Shown here: positions 42,745-55,315 of the stretch, one piece after another | Layout of the letters: each line of letters opens with the position of its first letter | Position numbering within the stretch: the stretch's first letter is position 1 | From: Lineus longissimus | Taxonomy: Eukaryota; Nemertea; Pilidiophora; Heteronemertea; Lineidae | Assembly (NCBI RefSeq): GCF_910592395.1 | Contig: NC_088313.1 | Coordinates: forward strand, 11,632,937 to 11,696,936 | Reading direction: 5' to 3' | Length of the DNA stretch: 64,000 nt | Translations under genes and position numbers: made by a program | Notes under the pieces: model-generated | The model's database searches: none | Seen by the model: the letters and a program-made list of their open reading frames with translations, nothing else | Told to the model about the DNA's origin: nothing

Positions 42745-44520
42745 GCCTAACTCATGGTGGTTAGCGTGTGTGCCAGACAATTTCCCGCCTAGTATATGGG
42801 GCGCAAGCATCGCCGGCAGAACACGAGAAATATTTGCTTGATTCTAATGGGATCTGCGGAGAGAAATAAATATATTGTATGTAGTTTTGCCAATGCATTT
42901 TTCTACTAGATTTTTCAGAGTCTTTTAAATAAAGAGTCAGGTCACGGCAAATTTCCTTTGATCCCACAGCTCTCCTCGGGTAATTAACTGGAAACCATGA
43001 TGAAGCACATTTTAACTCAGTTGCAAAGTGACCTGAGGTGCAAAACAAATTAGAACAACCAAAAATTCAACGAAAAAAATACTCATGTACTACATGCGGT
43101 ATGATTTGAAAAAACCCTTCTGTAAAATTTGTTAAAAAAACCCATTACATAACACTCCAATCTGTAACGCAAAACTGCTTTACAGCGATCGCATCGAAAG
43201 TTATAAACTTTTTTCCACAGTATTTACTTCTTGCTAAAAAGTGCAATTTGTCAGATATAATTTCACACATATTTACTGATCTTAAAAACACACGAATACA
43301 GAGATTAAAATTTCAAGTGATCATCTCAACAGAAACATGAAAAAATGGAATTTTATTTGACTTACTTTTATGTAATTATAATGATGATAATAATAATAGA
43401 TATTGGATCAGGATAGTACAAGTGGGAAAGAAAAAATTAGTTGGTGTGTACTACTCATCACTTCCGGTATTATATGGGTGAGTTAAGCTGTTAGAAAATG
43501 AAAGTGTGCCGATCAGGGAGATCTGATCATATCAGGACAAAGGCAAGAAGCCACCAGTAAAAAAGTGCAAAATGTGAAAGAACTGTGGGACCTGAAAATG
43601 TTATTGTTATTTTTAGGATGGATTCAATTGGGGTCACGGCCGGTTTAAAGACCAGCTGCCCGAGTGACCGCGTCTTCTTTCCAGAAAAATAGAAAGCGAG
43701 ATGATGCATTATATAAGTGAGTACTGATAGAATTGCATCATAGATTCGGACACAATTATAGAGCAGCTAAGCAACTCTGACACCAACCCAGTGACAATGC
43801 TAGTGTACGGGGTAAAAGTAATAATTGGATTTCGATTAATAGTTTGGTTTGGTTTTAGGTTCGCTAGTTGTGGGGGTTAACGTATCTGGCATATACGTGG
43901 TCTATGTTATGATAAAGTATTTGGCTGATATGGCAGCTTGCGAGTGCGTGTGATTCCTGTAGGATCTATATATCACTGGCAATCGGCCATCACGCTACCG
44001 TGAGGTATACTATTCTCTTTTGATGTTAGTTAACGTGCAGAGTATAAATTGAGTCCAAGAAATCAGGTACTTTGATGATTATAGATTTGATTAGCTCGTG
44101 TAAAATTGGGGTAGACTAGAGCTTCAAACGGAGAGTACTGGCTCTCTACTGGCAGGGAAAGAGTACATTCAAGGATCGTACCTATCTGCTTGGAGTCAAT
44201 TTTGAAACACAGCAATGTTAGCGAGCACTCAATATCACCGAGATAAGATTCAGATGTGTTTTATGATTTTAATCAAGGAAGTTAACAATTATTAGGTATC
44301 TGGTAATGAAGGGCCTTAACCTTGGCTTGTGCTTTCAAAACAGGGTTAAAGGCTGTCTGGTAAACTTGCTAATACCAAACTGATAGAATAATTATTTGCC
44401 AGAATATTTCAGAGTTGGAAGCTTTCGGGTTTTGTTATTAACTTAGACAAATTGGCTCAAGTTGAAGCTTTCTGAAGGTGACTGATTTCAGCATAAAATC
44501 GGGTAAAATCGGTGAGAGCT
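42745..44520. other. No recognisable gene
   Basis: AT-rich sequence with short frames only. Nothing else supportable. Confidence 0.4.
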
Positions 44521-44524
44521 CCCT

Positions 44525-44600
44525 AGGGTGAACTCTCGGAGGTGAACTCTCGGAGGTTAACTCCCGGAGGTGGACTGTCGGAGGTGAACTCCCAGGGCGT
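44525..44600. repeat. 14 bp tandem repeat GGTGAACTCTCGGA
   Basis: Five units with few substitutions (TGAACTCTCGGAGG, TTAACTCCCGGAGG, TGGACTGTCGGAGG). The inner CTCC/GGAG pairs could form small hairpins. Confidence 0.8.
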
Positions 44601-45225
44601 TGATATCTTGCCCGTTTTATACCTGTTAAGGCCATTGCTTCATACCTATTTTTAACCTATTTCTTCATAGTAGACCATTCGGTCATTACCATTTTAGCTG
44701 ATTAGCTGATTTTCGGATTGCCTCAAGTTACAAATAGATCAGTTAAATAAGTGTTGTTTCCTAACATATCAACTATACTATTATACGATTTAGAAAACCG
44801 TCATAATAATTATACATAGTGTGTATCATTGAATTGTCATCCTACAGGCTCTCGTACAGCTGGGTAGGTTGAAATTCATTGAACCCTTGATTTGAAATGG
44901 AATATAAACAAGTACGTGTATAACATAAATGATTGAAGTAAAAATAACACCTGAGAGCCGCAATGATAAAATTCAAATACGCCTGCATCCCAAGAACAAT
45001 CCCGGCTTGGAACGATCCAGTCGATGCAGAATAATTCAATATGATAATTTTTAGTTTTAAAAGCAAACAGTTCATCTTAAACATGTTACATTTACATGTA
45101 CAACCTTTAAATTTGCAACTACTTTTTTCCATTTGGGGTAAATGATCTCTTCTATGAGGCCTGATCTCAGATTTGGATGGACACTTCATATATATTAAGC
45201 TGATACTATTTTTGCAATATTGGCA

Positions 45226-45702
45226 GTACGTGCAACCATATAGCAGGCGTGTTATTCAGAGTCGAAGCCGCAGTTCGGAGAGAACTCACCAACCCAGCCG
45301 CTTGTACATCTCAATCGTGTACCTGGAATCAACCCCCAACAAGAACCGAGGTCCAACAGAATTTTATCTATCTTTATCAGGAGAAATGGTTTTCAATACC
45401 TGTTCATTGTTAAATGGACAGACCTCCAATGTATGTATCAAAGAAGCAGCAATACAATCCAAGGAGGATCCAATCAGGAGTAAAAGCAAATCTCTTGAAA
45501 TAGAGGACCTCGTATCAAATCTTCGTGATTGTGTGCTAAATGCTGTGTTCCTGACAGCAGTTCCTAAAGACATTCTGGAACAGAATAAAGATACAGTTGA
45601 AGACCGAACATCCAAAGGAACCTCCACAGGTGGAAAACCTGAACACATTGTGAAAAATCTGTTCCCAAAGGTGAAAAATCTGAACCTACACGGACATGAC
45701 AG
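45226..45702 (+). CDS. Candidate internal exon of unknown gene
   Basis: An open frame of 177 codons (45173-45706) with TTGCAATATTGGCAG as acceptor candidate before 45226 and GACAG|GTGAAT as donor candidate after 45702. The peptide includes PTEFYLSLSGEMVFNTC and DLVSNLRDCVLNAVFLTAVP, then a Lys/Glu/Asn-rich tail. Composition is protein-like rather than biased, and length exceeds chance frames in this AT-rich region. No family recognised; could equally be a transposon remnant. Confidence 0.3.
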
Positions 45703-45756
45703 GTGAATTATAAATGCACACAGGTGAGGAACCAATTCGCACCAGTGATGACCCAA

Positions 45757-46260
45757 CGATCAAACTGTTTTACCCGAGGTGAGAGCCATCTGATAAGAAA
45801 TCAACAGGAAATCAGCTTTTTCTGGGGGAGCTGATTATAGCTACCTGGACCCTGAAGTAAACCTCAGTTTGGTTGTCTTCTGGGAAGGGCCATCTGCCGT
45901 GCTCGCGCTTAATGTCAAAGGTAAATCTTGTATCTCGGCAACTGGTGGCTCATGTCGTGCATGCACTCGGAGTGCAGTAGAGTACTTGTCTGTCGTCGGC
46001 TGTAGTGTATGTAAGTGTACCAGCTGTACATTTATCGGTAGCTACACATCACATACGTTCGGCCAGTCTAAAGTATTGTTTACACGTAGGCCTAGGCCGA
46101 GTTCTTGAAGGAAATAATTGTGCAGAAATATATATGGCCCAGGGTTTTTTTCACACAAGGCAAATGTATGACTTTTGCATATTTACACCAGAAAGAAGGT
46201 AACATTGACCTATATTACTGTCAACATATAGACATGACTAATGGGTGTCGCAAGACGTGC
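45757..46260. other. No recognisable gene
   Basis: Several overlapping short plus-strand frames (45869-46202) without recognisable content. Confidence 0.35.
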
Positions 46261-46274
46261 CACTATTGTTTGAG

Positions 46275-47240
46275 TTAGATTTGACCTCTGTGACTTAGGA
46301 ATTTAGGTTTAGGTCAAAAGATGCTTCCACCAATACGTTTGGCTGTTAAGAATAATCGATTACAAGCATTTGAAAATCACACAGTGAAGAAAGGGTTAAA
46401 TATGACACGGCATGCATCAGTCAGCCATTTGCTTAATGAACCTTGCAGAAAAACACCAAGTCAAAAAATGATTGGCCCTATTATGGCAAGTGGTCCACAT
46501 GCTTCTTTCTCACACAATATGGATAACCTCTCATCCTTTTCCATGCATCACATGTCAAAAATATAAAATTCCATGATATCACTTTTGTTCCAACGTATAC
46601 CTGTATGCCCAAAGCATGCATTTATATATGGCTCGTCTAGTCTCAAAGAGACTGACCACATTTGTGAAGATGAGGAACGTCAGATTTAATAAGTCCACTT
46701 AAAATGGCATGAGCAGCCTATAACTTCAATTTTCCCTGTGTGTGTAAGGTAATGCAACTGCCAGGGCCATTGTGCTTACCTGTCGACATAGAATGGAGAA
46801 CCCGAAAAAGAACTCACTATGAAAAATGTCAAGGAGACAATCATGCAAAAGTTCTGCATATGGTATAATGGTCTTGGTAGGCAAAAATGGAGTCAGACAT
46901 GATGGGTGCTTTCGACCTCATTGATGATTTTTAAACTTTGCCCCCTGGTGGCCAAATTTGTAATCGAATCCGGACTGTAGTTGGTCGTTTGGGTAGGACT
47001 TGCCAAGAGGAATTGCCTAGTTTGCCGATAGCAAACTTTGACCTCTGTGACCTTGAAAAATAGGTCATAGCACACTAATGAGATGCACCCACGTTAAAAA
47101 TTTCATGATTCTAGCTAGCAGCGTTTATAAAATATCGCCAAAAATAGGTTGACAAAGCAGACAAGCAGGAAAATTGCGCTAATTTTCATTTTGAAAGAAG
47201 GTCTTGCCTAGGGTCATACCAACACACAAAGTATGAACAT
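46275..47240. repeat. Copies of the 302 bp repeat family
   Basis: TTTGACCTCTGTGACTTA at 46280 and TTTGACCTCTGTGACCTTG at 47037 place two further diverged copies here. GCCCCCTGGTGGCC (46940-46953) precedes the second and matches the CTCF core on the minus strand. The intervening 46321-46566 open frame shows no recognisable features. Confidence 0.6.
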
Positions 47241-48056
47241 TTTAGGTCACTTACAACAGCCTCAACCTAAGCATTGCTGTCAATGATGAAGCAGCACGAT
47301 GTTTCGAGAGACTATCGTTCCGTTTACACCACCACTCACTTCGATCATGATGTACAGCGAATGTACACCCTGGGACTAGTGGAACCACGCAATTGAACTT
47401 GGAAAACATCAGCGTTTTGCACCAAAATGTCCAATAAATCATAATGAAATCTCAAAATACAGGGCATTCAAGTCACAGATGTGTCCAAAAGAACACCAGT
47501 GAACTGTCAAGCGATAACAAGAATGAAAACATCGTCAAAATATACAATAAACTTAGCCCACCGTACCAAACTTCAAGTGGCACCTCTTTACTTCCTATAA
47601 TATTGCTTTTCATTCTGAGCACTTTATCAAAAGGCTTACTGGACTTTGCGCAACGAAACGAAACGAGCGAAATGGGGGAGCGACCATTATGTTTTACCCC
47701 GGTACTCTAGCCTGAAAATTTGTTCGGACCTCGATCGAAGAAGGTACGACAAACAATTAATTAATCAAACCCTTATGAGGTTCATTCATTTGAAGTAGAG
47801 AGGGTAACGTACATTGTATACACAAATCAAACACACTCGCAATGCTTGCATGCATTGCAGAGAACGACTTTTGAATGATGACCTACACCCATCCAGGCAG
47901 CTGAGACACATGTATTGTTGGACATGCCTACCGATTTTCACTAAATAAAAGCATAACTTCATCACACTTTTCGGGGTTGAAAATGTACTCACGTGAATTA
48001 CAAAAATTACATGCCAAATTCGCACATGACCTGTTATTTCTCAAAGCTTGGAAGCT
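47241..48056. other. No recognisable gene
   Basis: Short frames only. Confidence 0.4.
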
Positions 48057-49980
48057 CAAATGTCTGGGGCGTCTGTAAAAGACGAAATGAGAAATGAGAA
48101 ATGAAATGAAAATAAAATGGAAATGGACCCCTGAGGCAGATTCTGGTCTGCAGATAATGGGTTGAGATAAAACAAGAACTTGAGTGGGTCAGCGATTTAT
48201 GGTCTGCAGCATTAAGCACATGGCTAAGACCAATGTAAGACAAAGGCTGTCAAGATGGCGAGTTTTATTGATGCAGAGTCGGTAAGTGCTTCATTACTCG
48301 CTCAGAAATTGGATAATGACATCCAACATAAATTTTCTGGCCTACTGACATGACTGAAAGGTTGTAAACCATCAGCAAAGAGCATGAAATTGAGAGGAGT
48401 CATAGGGCAATGACAAATGAGTGATGAGAGTGTACCAGTAGTTTTCTGCAACATACATTATGTACATAGCAATGCATGCATATGCTTCATGTACATAGGC
48501 CGGCCTATTGTGTCATCCTGTGTCCGCGGATTTTAGCTGGTGCTAGCATTGTCATGCTAGGCAAGTCACTTTACATAGGCCTATTATAAGTACAGGTGAC
48601 CCGCAACCGGCTAAAACCCACGCGCGCACAGTACGGTAGGCCTAGCCTACAATGGCTACATGTCTGCTTTGCTGCTGCCACATCCCCGTGCAGCCTATTA
48701 CTACATAGGCCTACTAGCCTTAAGCACGATGACCATGGCAGGGACTGCTCTTTTTAGGCGAGATATAGGCCTATCCCATCCCTCGGTCAGGTGCTGAGCC
48801 TGGGGTTGGTTCTAAACCTGGCACTGGCACGCTGGCACTGGCACTGGCATTGGTCATGAAAATGGCTAAGACCAACACTCATGCTAGTATGGCCTATGGA
48901 GCCTTACTATTGCGTTTTATGAAAAAGTTCTCCTTAGGACAAAAAGGTTTTATTTTGGCATAAAGAATGCGAATCACAAAACTAATTAAACTTTTGTTCT
49001 CATCAAAATTGTTTTCTTCTCTGCTCCTTTCAACTTACTCCTTAAACTCATAAACCTTTAAAAGTTCAATTCTCTATGCCTATATAATAATTTTTTGCCT
49101 AAGAACTTTTCCATATAACCATGGACCTTAGGTCCGTGATATAACGCATCAGTCAGGCCCCTTACATACTAGCAAGAGTGTTGGACTTAGCCATTTTCAT
49201 GACTAATGCCAGTGCCAGTGCCAGGTTTAGAACCAACCCCTGAGCCTGAAAGCTGCTATAGCCCATGTGGATTTGTAATATATTTTGTGCCTTAAATCAA
49301 TCCTAACAAGTCGAAAGGCTTGACACCCCCCCCCCCCTCTCGGCCAATCCTGACTGCAGCTGTTGGACTCTCCTCCTACTAAGTATCTGAGATGACCCAT
49401 CAATTTGCAATCCTGGCAATGATTGTCGACCAACATTTCTACTAAAATGACCCCAGATCAATCATGAAGGGAACGACTACCCGACACTGAAACAAACAAC
49501 ATAGTTCTACCCCTTGAGTTCATCGATGTTTTGAGAGACCCCCTTACTATAATGATCAATCCTGAGGAGATCAGGGGTTAATATGCCCTTCCCTCGTCGC
49601 AGAGACCCTTACTATAATGATCCATCTTGAGGAGATCAGGGGTTAATATGCCCTTCCCTCGTCGCAGAGACCCTTACTATTACGTTCCATCTTGAGAAGA
49701 TCAGGGGTTAATATGCACTTCCCTCGTCGCAGAGACCCTTACTATAAGGATCAATCCTGAGGAGATCAGGGGTTAATATGCCCTTTTCCCGTCGCTCAAG
49801 TTTTGTACCAAAAGGAAATATCAACCAGGCACAACGCAGTAATATTTCTGAGATGACCCCTATGATCTGCCCATGTGGCGCTTACCGTAAAATTCCATAT
49901 TTTATACACACTCATTTCCATTTCATTTTCATTTCATTTCTCATTTCTCATTTCGTCATTTACAGACGCCCAAATGTCTG
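48057..49980. repeat. Nested inverted repeat, about 1.9 kb
   Basis: Outer arms: 48053-48125 (AAATGTCTGGGGCGTCTGTA, then GAAATGAGAAATG) faces 49912-49980 (CATTTCTCATTTCGTCATTT, then ACAGACGCCCAAATGTC). Inner arms: 48790-48945 (GAGCCTGGGGTTGGTTCTAA, CACTGGCACTGGCA, AAAAAGTTCTCCTTAGG) faces 49098-49255 (CCTAAGAACTTTTCC, TGCCAGTGCCAGTGCCAGG, TTAGAACCAACCCCTGAGC). The material between outer and inner arms is not mirrored and includes the 65 bp tandem array. A foldback transposon with an internal expansion is likely. Confidence 0.65.
49541..49800. repeat. 65 bp tandem repeat, four copies
   Basis: CCCTTACTATAATGATC starts at 49541, 49606, 49671 and 49736. Each unit has GAGGAGATCAGGGGTTAATATG and CCCTCGTCGCAGAGA, with only a few substitutions. 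Confidence 0.9.
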
Positions 49981-50601
49981 AATGTAATGTATGCGCGTAA
50001 TGTATACTCTCAGCAAGCGAATAGTTGCGATCGTCGGTTTTTGATACGATTCGTTTCCTGTATGGCCGTTACAAGCCGTTGTCTGAATATGGTGTGAACC
50101 TGTTTACCGTTCAATGCTGCTCCCTGTGACGCTGTACCCGCAAATGTTCAATGAAAAAAATGCTGGATAATGACTTACACGGCTTGTTCGCATCGTAAAC
50201 ATAGTGGTACCCGGGTAAACTGTCCCTGCGTTTGACCTAATTTTACAACGATTACTCCCCATGTAACCACGATCTAGGATGGACCGGCTGTGTATTATGA
50301 ATAGGAAAAGTCACCTAGGGACCGTTGCGTAGAATACTTTTTTGGCGAAATATTGCGCAAAGTCCAGTAAGCCTTATCAAAAACATTGCCTCTGAGACAA
50401 TACAAGACTTGTGGTCAGGGACTACAACTACCCCGAGGCTTTGGGGTAATCGTAGCTCCTGACTTAAATTACAGATTGATAGTTTTTTGGCTTGCCTGTA
50501 CGAATGCGCAGCAAGCCTCTTGGGAATAGCATGATAGAGGGAAAAATCGCAGTCTCCGACAGCATCCAGATACTCACACAAAGGGTTATAAGAAGAGGTG
50601 A

Positions 50602-50680
50602 GTTAAAAGCCTGCCTTCGAAGAGTGGGCGAGGTAAAAGCCTGCCTTCGAAGAGTGGGCGAGTTACGCACTCGTCCGCAG
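50602..50680. repeat. 30 bp direct repeat
   Basis: AAAAGCCTGCCTTCGAAGAG followed by TGGGCGAG occurs at 50605 and 50635, with a partial third unit. Confidence 0.8.
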
Positions 50681-50759
50681 GTGATGGTGCACGTGCCTCG
50701 GCACCGTGCTTTAGAAGAGCGAGAAGCCGAGAAGCGAGGCTGAACAGGACAGCCGGTTA

Positions 50760-52490
50760 TAGTGAATCTATCGGAAAGTCTCTTGTGTAACCGAAGTTAT
50801 TGGAGAAAAGAAAAGGGACAGTTCCCCAATTTACCCTGTTTCTCAAGATAACTAATTTGTGTGTTTAACTGTAGACTTTCAAGAATTCTTAGCAGGAAAG
50901 TATTGTCGGGGGACGGTACCGTCCTTCAAAGGTTAGTTGAGCGTTTGTAGCTAGATGCTACAGGGTCTGGAGGATACTAGTTGTATCCGTCCTTGTAGAG
51001 CCGCAAGATCCATCAGTGGCATCACAGCTTCCAACAACCCAAGATTGGGCGAGACCAGCGTAACTCAAGCCCTCATCCTACCACAAACCTTAGAGTAACC
51101 AGACCAGATAGGCTAAGCACAAACTGACCCATAATGCTAATATCAGTTTCACTGCCTTCGGCTTTATGTAGTATATACATGTAGTACATAATAAATAATA
51201 CCGTAAATGAGACTCCAGGCGACATCCACCCAACCCGTGCACCTCTGTCAGAGGCTCATTCAGCGTGACTGTTTCCGAGATGAAAACCATTATTGGACTC
51301 CCTCGGGAGAACCCCGTACCACCCTTATATTGGGGACTTGAAACAAATGGTAAAATGTGAAACAGCGAGCCAATAAAAAAACGCTGCAATGTGAAAGGTC
51401 ACATAGTCTAATAGAGAGGCAGCGCCTTTACACTTAGCGTTTAGAACTAAATGAGAACGTTGAGGCCACGTTGACCCAGTTAAAAGTAGTAATTCTTAAG
51501 TTTAACAATAATATTCTCATCCCCGACTATATTATATCCAACCTCAGGTTTTTCTGGGAAATTAAGACCACCTTAGGATATTCACCTTCTAAAAAAGCCT
51601 CCAGCATGTCTAGGGGTCAAACAATGTTTCCCTTAAAACAGTACCGACCAAAAAGGCTACATTTGTTCCGTAAGTCCACAAAAAGCAAGAAGTGATAACT
51701 ACTGGCTAATACAAAATTAGTTTAATTTCTTTAACCAAAATAATACTTATATATATTTTTACAAACCGCTTAGGGCAAAGTTCATATACCGGGAAATAAT
51801 TCAATGTCACAATGTCAATGCCTCAAATGCCACTATCCTCATCTCATGAAAAGTCTCAGATTATGTACAATCCTGAATGTCGGTACCACTCGAATGACTA
51901 CGAGAGAAAGTTTGTCATGACAGTGATTAACGTAAAGGACACCAGATGTCGATATCATGAAAGACGCACGATGACTAACACACAACACAACTGCTCATCC
52001 ACGTCTCTTGTAAACAATGGCTTATGGACTGGTTTCTAACTGCCTGATTTCAACCTCTGTCAATTGTTAATTGACTTCCATCTCCACCACGTTTCTACCA
52101 GCCCGATCTCAGCCTTTGTCACTTGTTAAGACTTCCATCTCAAGTTTCTAATTGTCTGATACCAACTCTTGTCAATAAATTGTAGTCACGCGTGATTGAT
52201 ACCATCAGCGCATATTAATATCTCTGCAATTTTTCTGACGCGAACCGCTGCCCTCACCGACATCAAAATCTGATAGATCACTTGTTCTAACACGACTTAA
52301 CAGAAGTTGAACGATTTCCTATCAAACACATGATTTTAAGAAGCACTAAGACATCTGTCTGCTTTGGAACATCAAAAGAGGCACCTTTAACCAATGATGT
52401 TCTTTAAAATCTACTGTTATAGTGACAAACCTTCATCCATTCGAAACAGACCTCATCGATCTAGCTGTGTAATAATGCTACGTTCGGGGA
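50760..52490. other. No recognisable gene
   Basis: A 74-codon plus-strand frame at 51471-51695 has a Lys-rich C-terminus but no recognisable motif. Nothing else is supportable. Confidence 0.35.
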
Positions 52491-52497
52491 GGTAAAC

Positions 52498-53165
52498 AGA
52501 TTGCCTAGAACAAGTGGCAGAGTTCGTCTACCTAGGTGTCACACAAACAGAGGATGGTAACTCCCTCAATGAGTTGAGAACGCGTTATCCAAAGCTGCAG
52601 CTGCCCTAACCAGACTGAAGAGAATTTGGCGCAACAGAAGCATCTCAATGACGTCAAAACTCCACCTTCTGGGGTCTTTGGTGATCTCAGTGTTCTTGTA
52701 AGCGGCAGAATCGTGGACCATGAACACCCAGATCGAGAAACGGATCAACGCATTTGAACTGAACTGCTACAGGAGACTACTCAGTATCCACTATATACAT
52801 CCAACACCACAAAAATATAAGTAAGAGAACGGGTCACCCAGTACATCAGGCATCACGACAGCGTCCTAACCAAAGCTGAGGTGGTTCGGCTATGTCACGA
52901 GAGCCAAGGAAACAATTACGTCACTAGCAAATACCATCTTGCAAGGGAGAGTGGGGGATAGCCGTCGACGCGGCCGTCCAAAGAGAATTTGGATAAATGA
53001 CGTCCCGCACTGGACTGGAAGAAACACAAGTGACCAGATCCGCCTCGCCGAGGATAGAACCGTGTCGTGACGCATCGTTAACCGTTTAGGGTCGCCCAAA
53101 TGACCGCATGGCTGTTGGACATTATAGTGATGACGATATCCCATGGAGGATGCAACCATCATTTT
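52498..53165 (+). pseudogene. LINE ORF2 3' fragment
   Basis: Plus-strand pieces read EFVYLGVTQTEDGNS, TRLKRIWRNRSISM, ESWTMNTQIEKRINAFE, CYRRLLSI and GRPKRIWINDVPHWTG across frameshifts and stops. This is the region downstream of the reverse transcriptase in a widespread animal LINE type (the GCESWT...EKRI and GRPKR wording). It is 5' truncated and decayed. It is distinct from the three other LINE fragments in the window. Confidence 0.75.
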
Positions 53166-54120
53166 CTGTTTAACGTGTTCTATTTCAAGCAGACTTTGCG
53201 CGGCCGTGCATCCATTGCTCAGGTACCAAATAATTTCTCTCGCTGCCCCACCTATAATGGCTATATATGCTAGGTCAAGATTTCATCGCTAAAAATCACC
53301 GCTTTTCATTCACACAATCCAAAAAGTACTAAAAAGAGTTACAAATAAGATGCGCCCATGCATAAAGATATAGGGCACGAGGGTTTATTGACTAGTTTTA
53401 CCAGTCCTGCAGGACCTGCAAGTAACGCAGTATCATTGCTGTGGTCCCGCTCAGCAGTTTTCCCGAAAGTGCATGACGTCAGAATGTTTTCCCAATTGCA
53501 AATGACACCCATGTCAAAATGCATTTTGAAGGCGCTTTAAAAATGACCAATTGGTGCTGTGCACCACTGGGAAGGCCGTGACTTCCTCTTGCTACACGAA
53601 CTCATATGATTAATTTAATGAATACAAGGATCCGCTCGGTGCACTTGATGCCGCCCCAAACTAAAAAATTCCAACCAGACCCCCAAATCACTAAACACCG
53701 CGATTTTTAATTTTTTTCCTTATATGTGTAAATCCAAAAAGACCGGTTTTCACCACCATAGCCAATGCTCGAGACAAATGCGAAAAAAAAGTAGTTAAGT
53801 TAGCTCATTTTCGAAATAATTAGATTTTTGTCCAGAACAGAAAGAACACACGAAACTAGACAGTGCAACTGCTGATCACCCTGCCAAAGCACACACTCCA
53901 ATCCAGTGAACGCCTCCGCCGCCATCATAACTATAATGTCGTCATTCTTTATTACAATATTTTGAACAGTGCGCCCAGTTTCGGAAAATCTCTGCTTGAC
54001 ATGTCCCAACTCGTACAGGTGCTAGAATTCCTTATAGAACACATTCCGCCTTGCTTCCAATGATATGCGGTGACGTGGTCCCGGAAAGCAGTAATTTTTT
54101 AGATCATCGAAATTCATCAT
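53166..54120. other. No recognisable gene
   Basis: AT-rich with short frames only. Confidence 0.4.
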
Positions 54121-54413
54121 AACTGCTCTAAAGAGTGAGAACGAATTTGTAAGAACTTGTGAAACTCTTGCAATAAATGGTAGTTGATCAATTGTTTGGA
54201 GAAACGTAAAGATGATTTGTGGACAACTTGGTATTAATAAGCATAACCTACTCAATGTAGACGAGATTAGACAGCTGTGTGAGGTCCAAACTAATTACAC
54301 TGCGAAAATACTTAAAGAGATATTACTGATGAGGGACAGAAGAGACTATAGGATATTCGAGCGAAATGAAATGATAGATGTGATTACCTGCCTGGCCTGT
54401 TCTAATCAAAATA
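54121..54413 (+). pseudogene. Element C-terminal module, second copy
   Basis: One frame reads ENEFVRTCETLAINGS, a stop near 54184, then after 54212 GINKHNLLNVDEIRQLC and TAKILKEILLMRDRRDYRIF ending ITCLACS. The last 36 residues align in spacing with the fragment at about 7740-7873 (TA..I.E...MR....I....E.......C). Both are probably C-terminal ends of one retroelement family; which one is unknown. Confidence 0.4.
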
Positions 54414-54520
54414 TAATGGTAATCTTTGTGCACTATTGTACTTTTCACATCGCACCAACATGTATATACGCACGCTGCACGACATTCGACCTGGTTTTTT
54501 TTCAAGTGTACTAACTACTT

Positions 54521-54555
54521 GTATTAATAAATAAATAAATAAATAAATAAATAAT
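54521..54555. repeat. AAAT microsatellite
   Basis: About eight AATA units, possibly the tail of the retroelement remnant just upstream. Confidence 0.9.
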
Positions 54556-55087
54556 ATAAAGCAGGAAATCCAACACTTTTAGGAAGTACGGTTAAGAGTT
54601 GCAAGGCGGAAGAATCCGCGGAAACTCTTTAAAGTTACCTATGTAGTGTAGGCATTTTTTGGGGTGTCCATTGTACGGAGCAGATAACAGGGCCCTATAT
54701 GCCTGGGTTCTAAATCGGGATAAGATGAAAAGAAAACTCCTGCTTGTAAGATAAACCTAAATAATAATTACAAAGGCTTGGAAAGAATCCAGCATGTTGC
54801 CTTGCTCATCTAACTGCCCTCGTCGATTATATAAGCCACTGGTATCGATCGGAGGCTGTTGATAACCAGCCAACTGCATCTAAGTAGACGGCAGTATCAC
54901 TTCACGAATTTGTTTCATTTAGTCATTTTTCGCCTCTCTTGATTAGGATCGAGAAGCTAGACTTTATCAAACCGACACAATAAAAAAGCCTCCGATTCGT
55001 TCAGCTTGGCAAATTCAACAAAACGCTTCTGGACTTGCCATCACCATGTCACTAAAAGTTAAAAAGTTACAGTCGGCTAGGCTATTG

Positions 55088-55315
55088 CTAGGAGTATTAT
55101 TCCCCTGGAAAGGCTGCTGGTCTATCACGGATTAACTCCCCAATAAACTCCCCAAACTGGTACCCATTTACTCTTGGGTGGAGAGAAACTAGTAACGGTT
55201 AAGTGCCTTGCCCAAAACACGAAGATGAAACAGTGGTGATACTTCCGAGTATCGAACCTGTGATCTTTTGGTTATAAACTCGGCGCTCTGCCACTGATCC
55301 CTACGTCACTACCAC
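55088..55315 (-). repeat. tRNA-derived SINE
   Basis: On the minus strand, GGGATCAGTGGCAGAGCGCC resembles the tRNA A box and CAGGTTCGATACTC the B box (about 55310 to 55240), followed by GGGCAAGGCACTTAACC and CTCTCCACCCAAGAGTAAATG. The GGCAAGGCACTTAACC body is shared by tRNA-headed SINEs of many aquatic animals. Pol III transcription and retrotransposition by a partner LINE are the known family behaviour. Confidence 0.65.

Noticed and set aside
49541-49800. Regular repeats resembling a CRISPR array
   Set aside because: The whole 65 bp unit is repeated with no unique spacers, there are no cas genes and the genome is eukaryotic.
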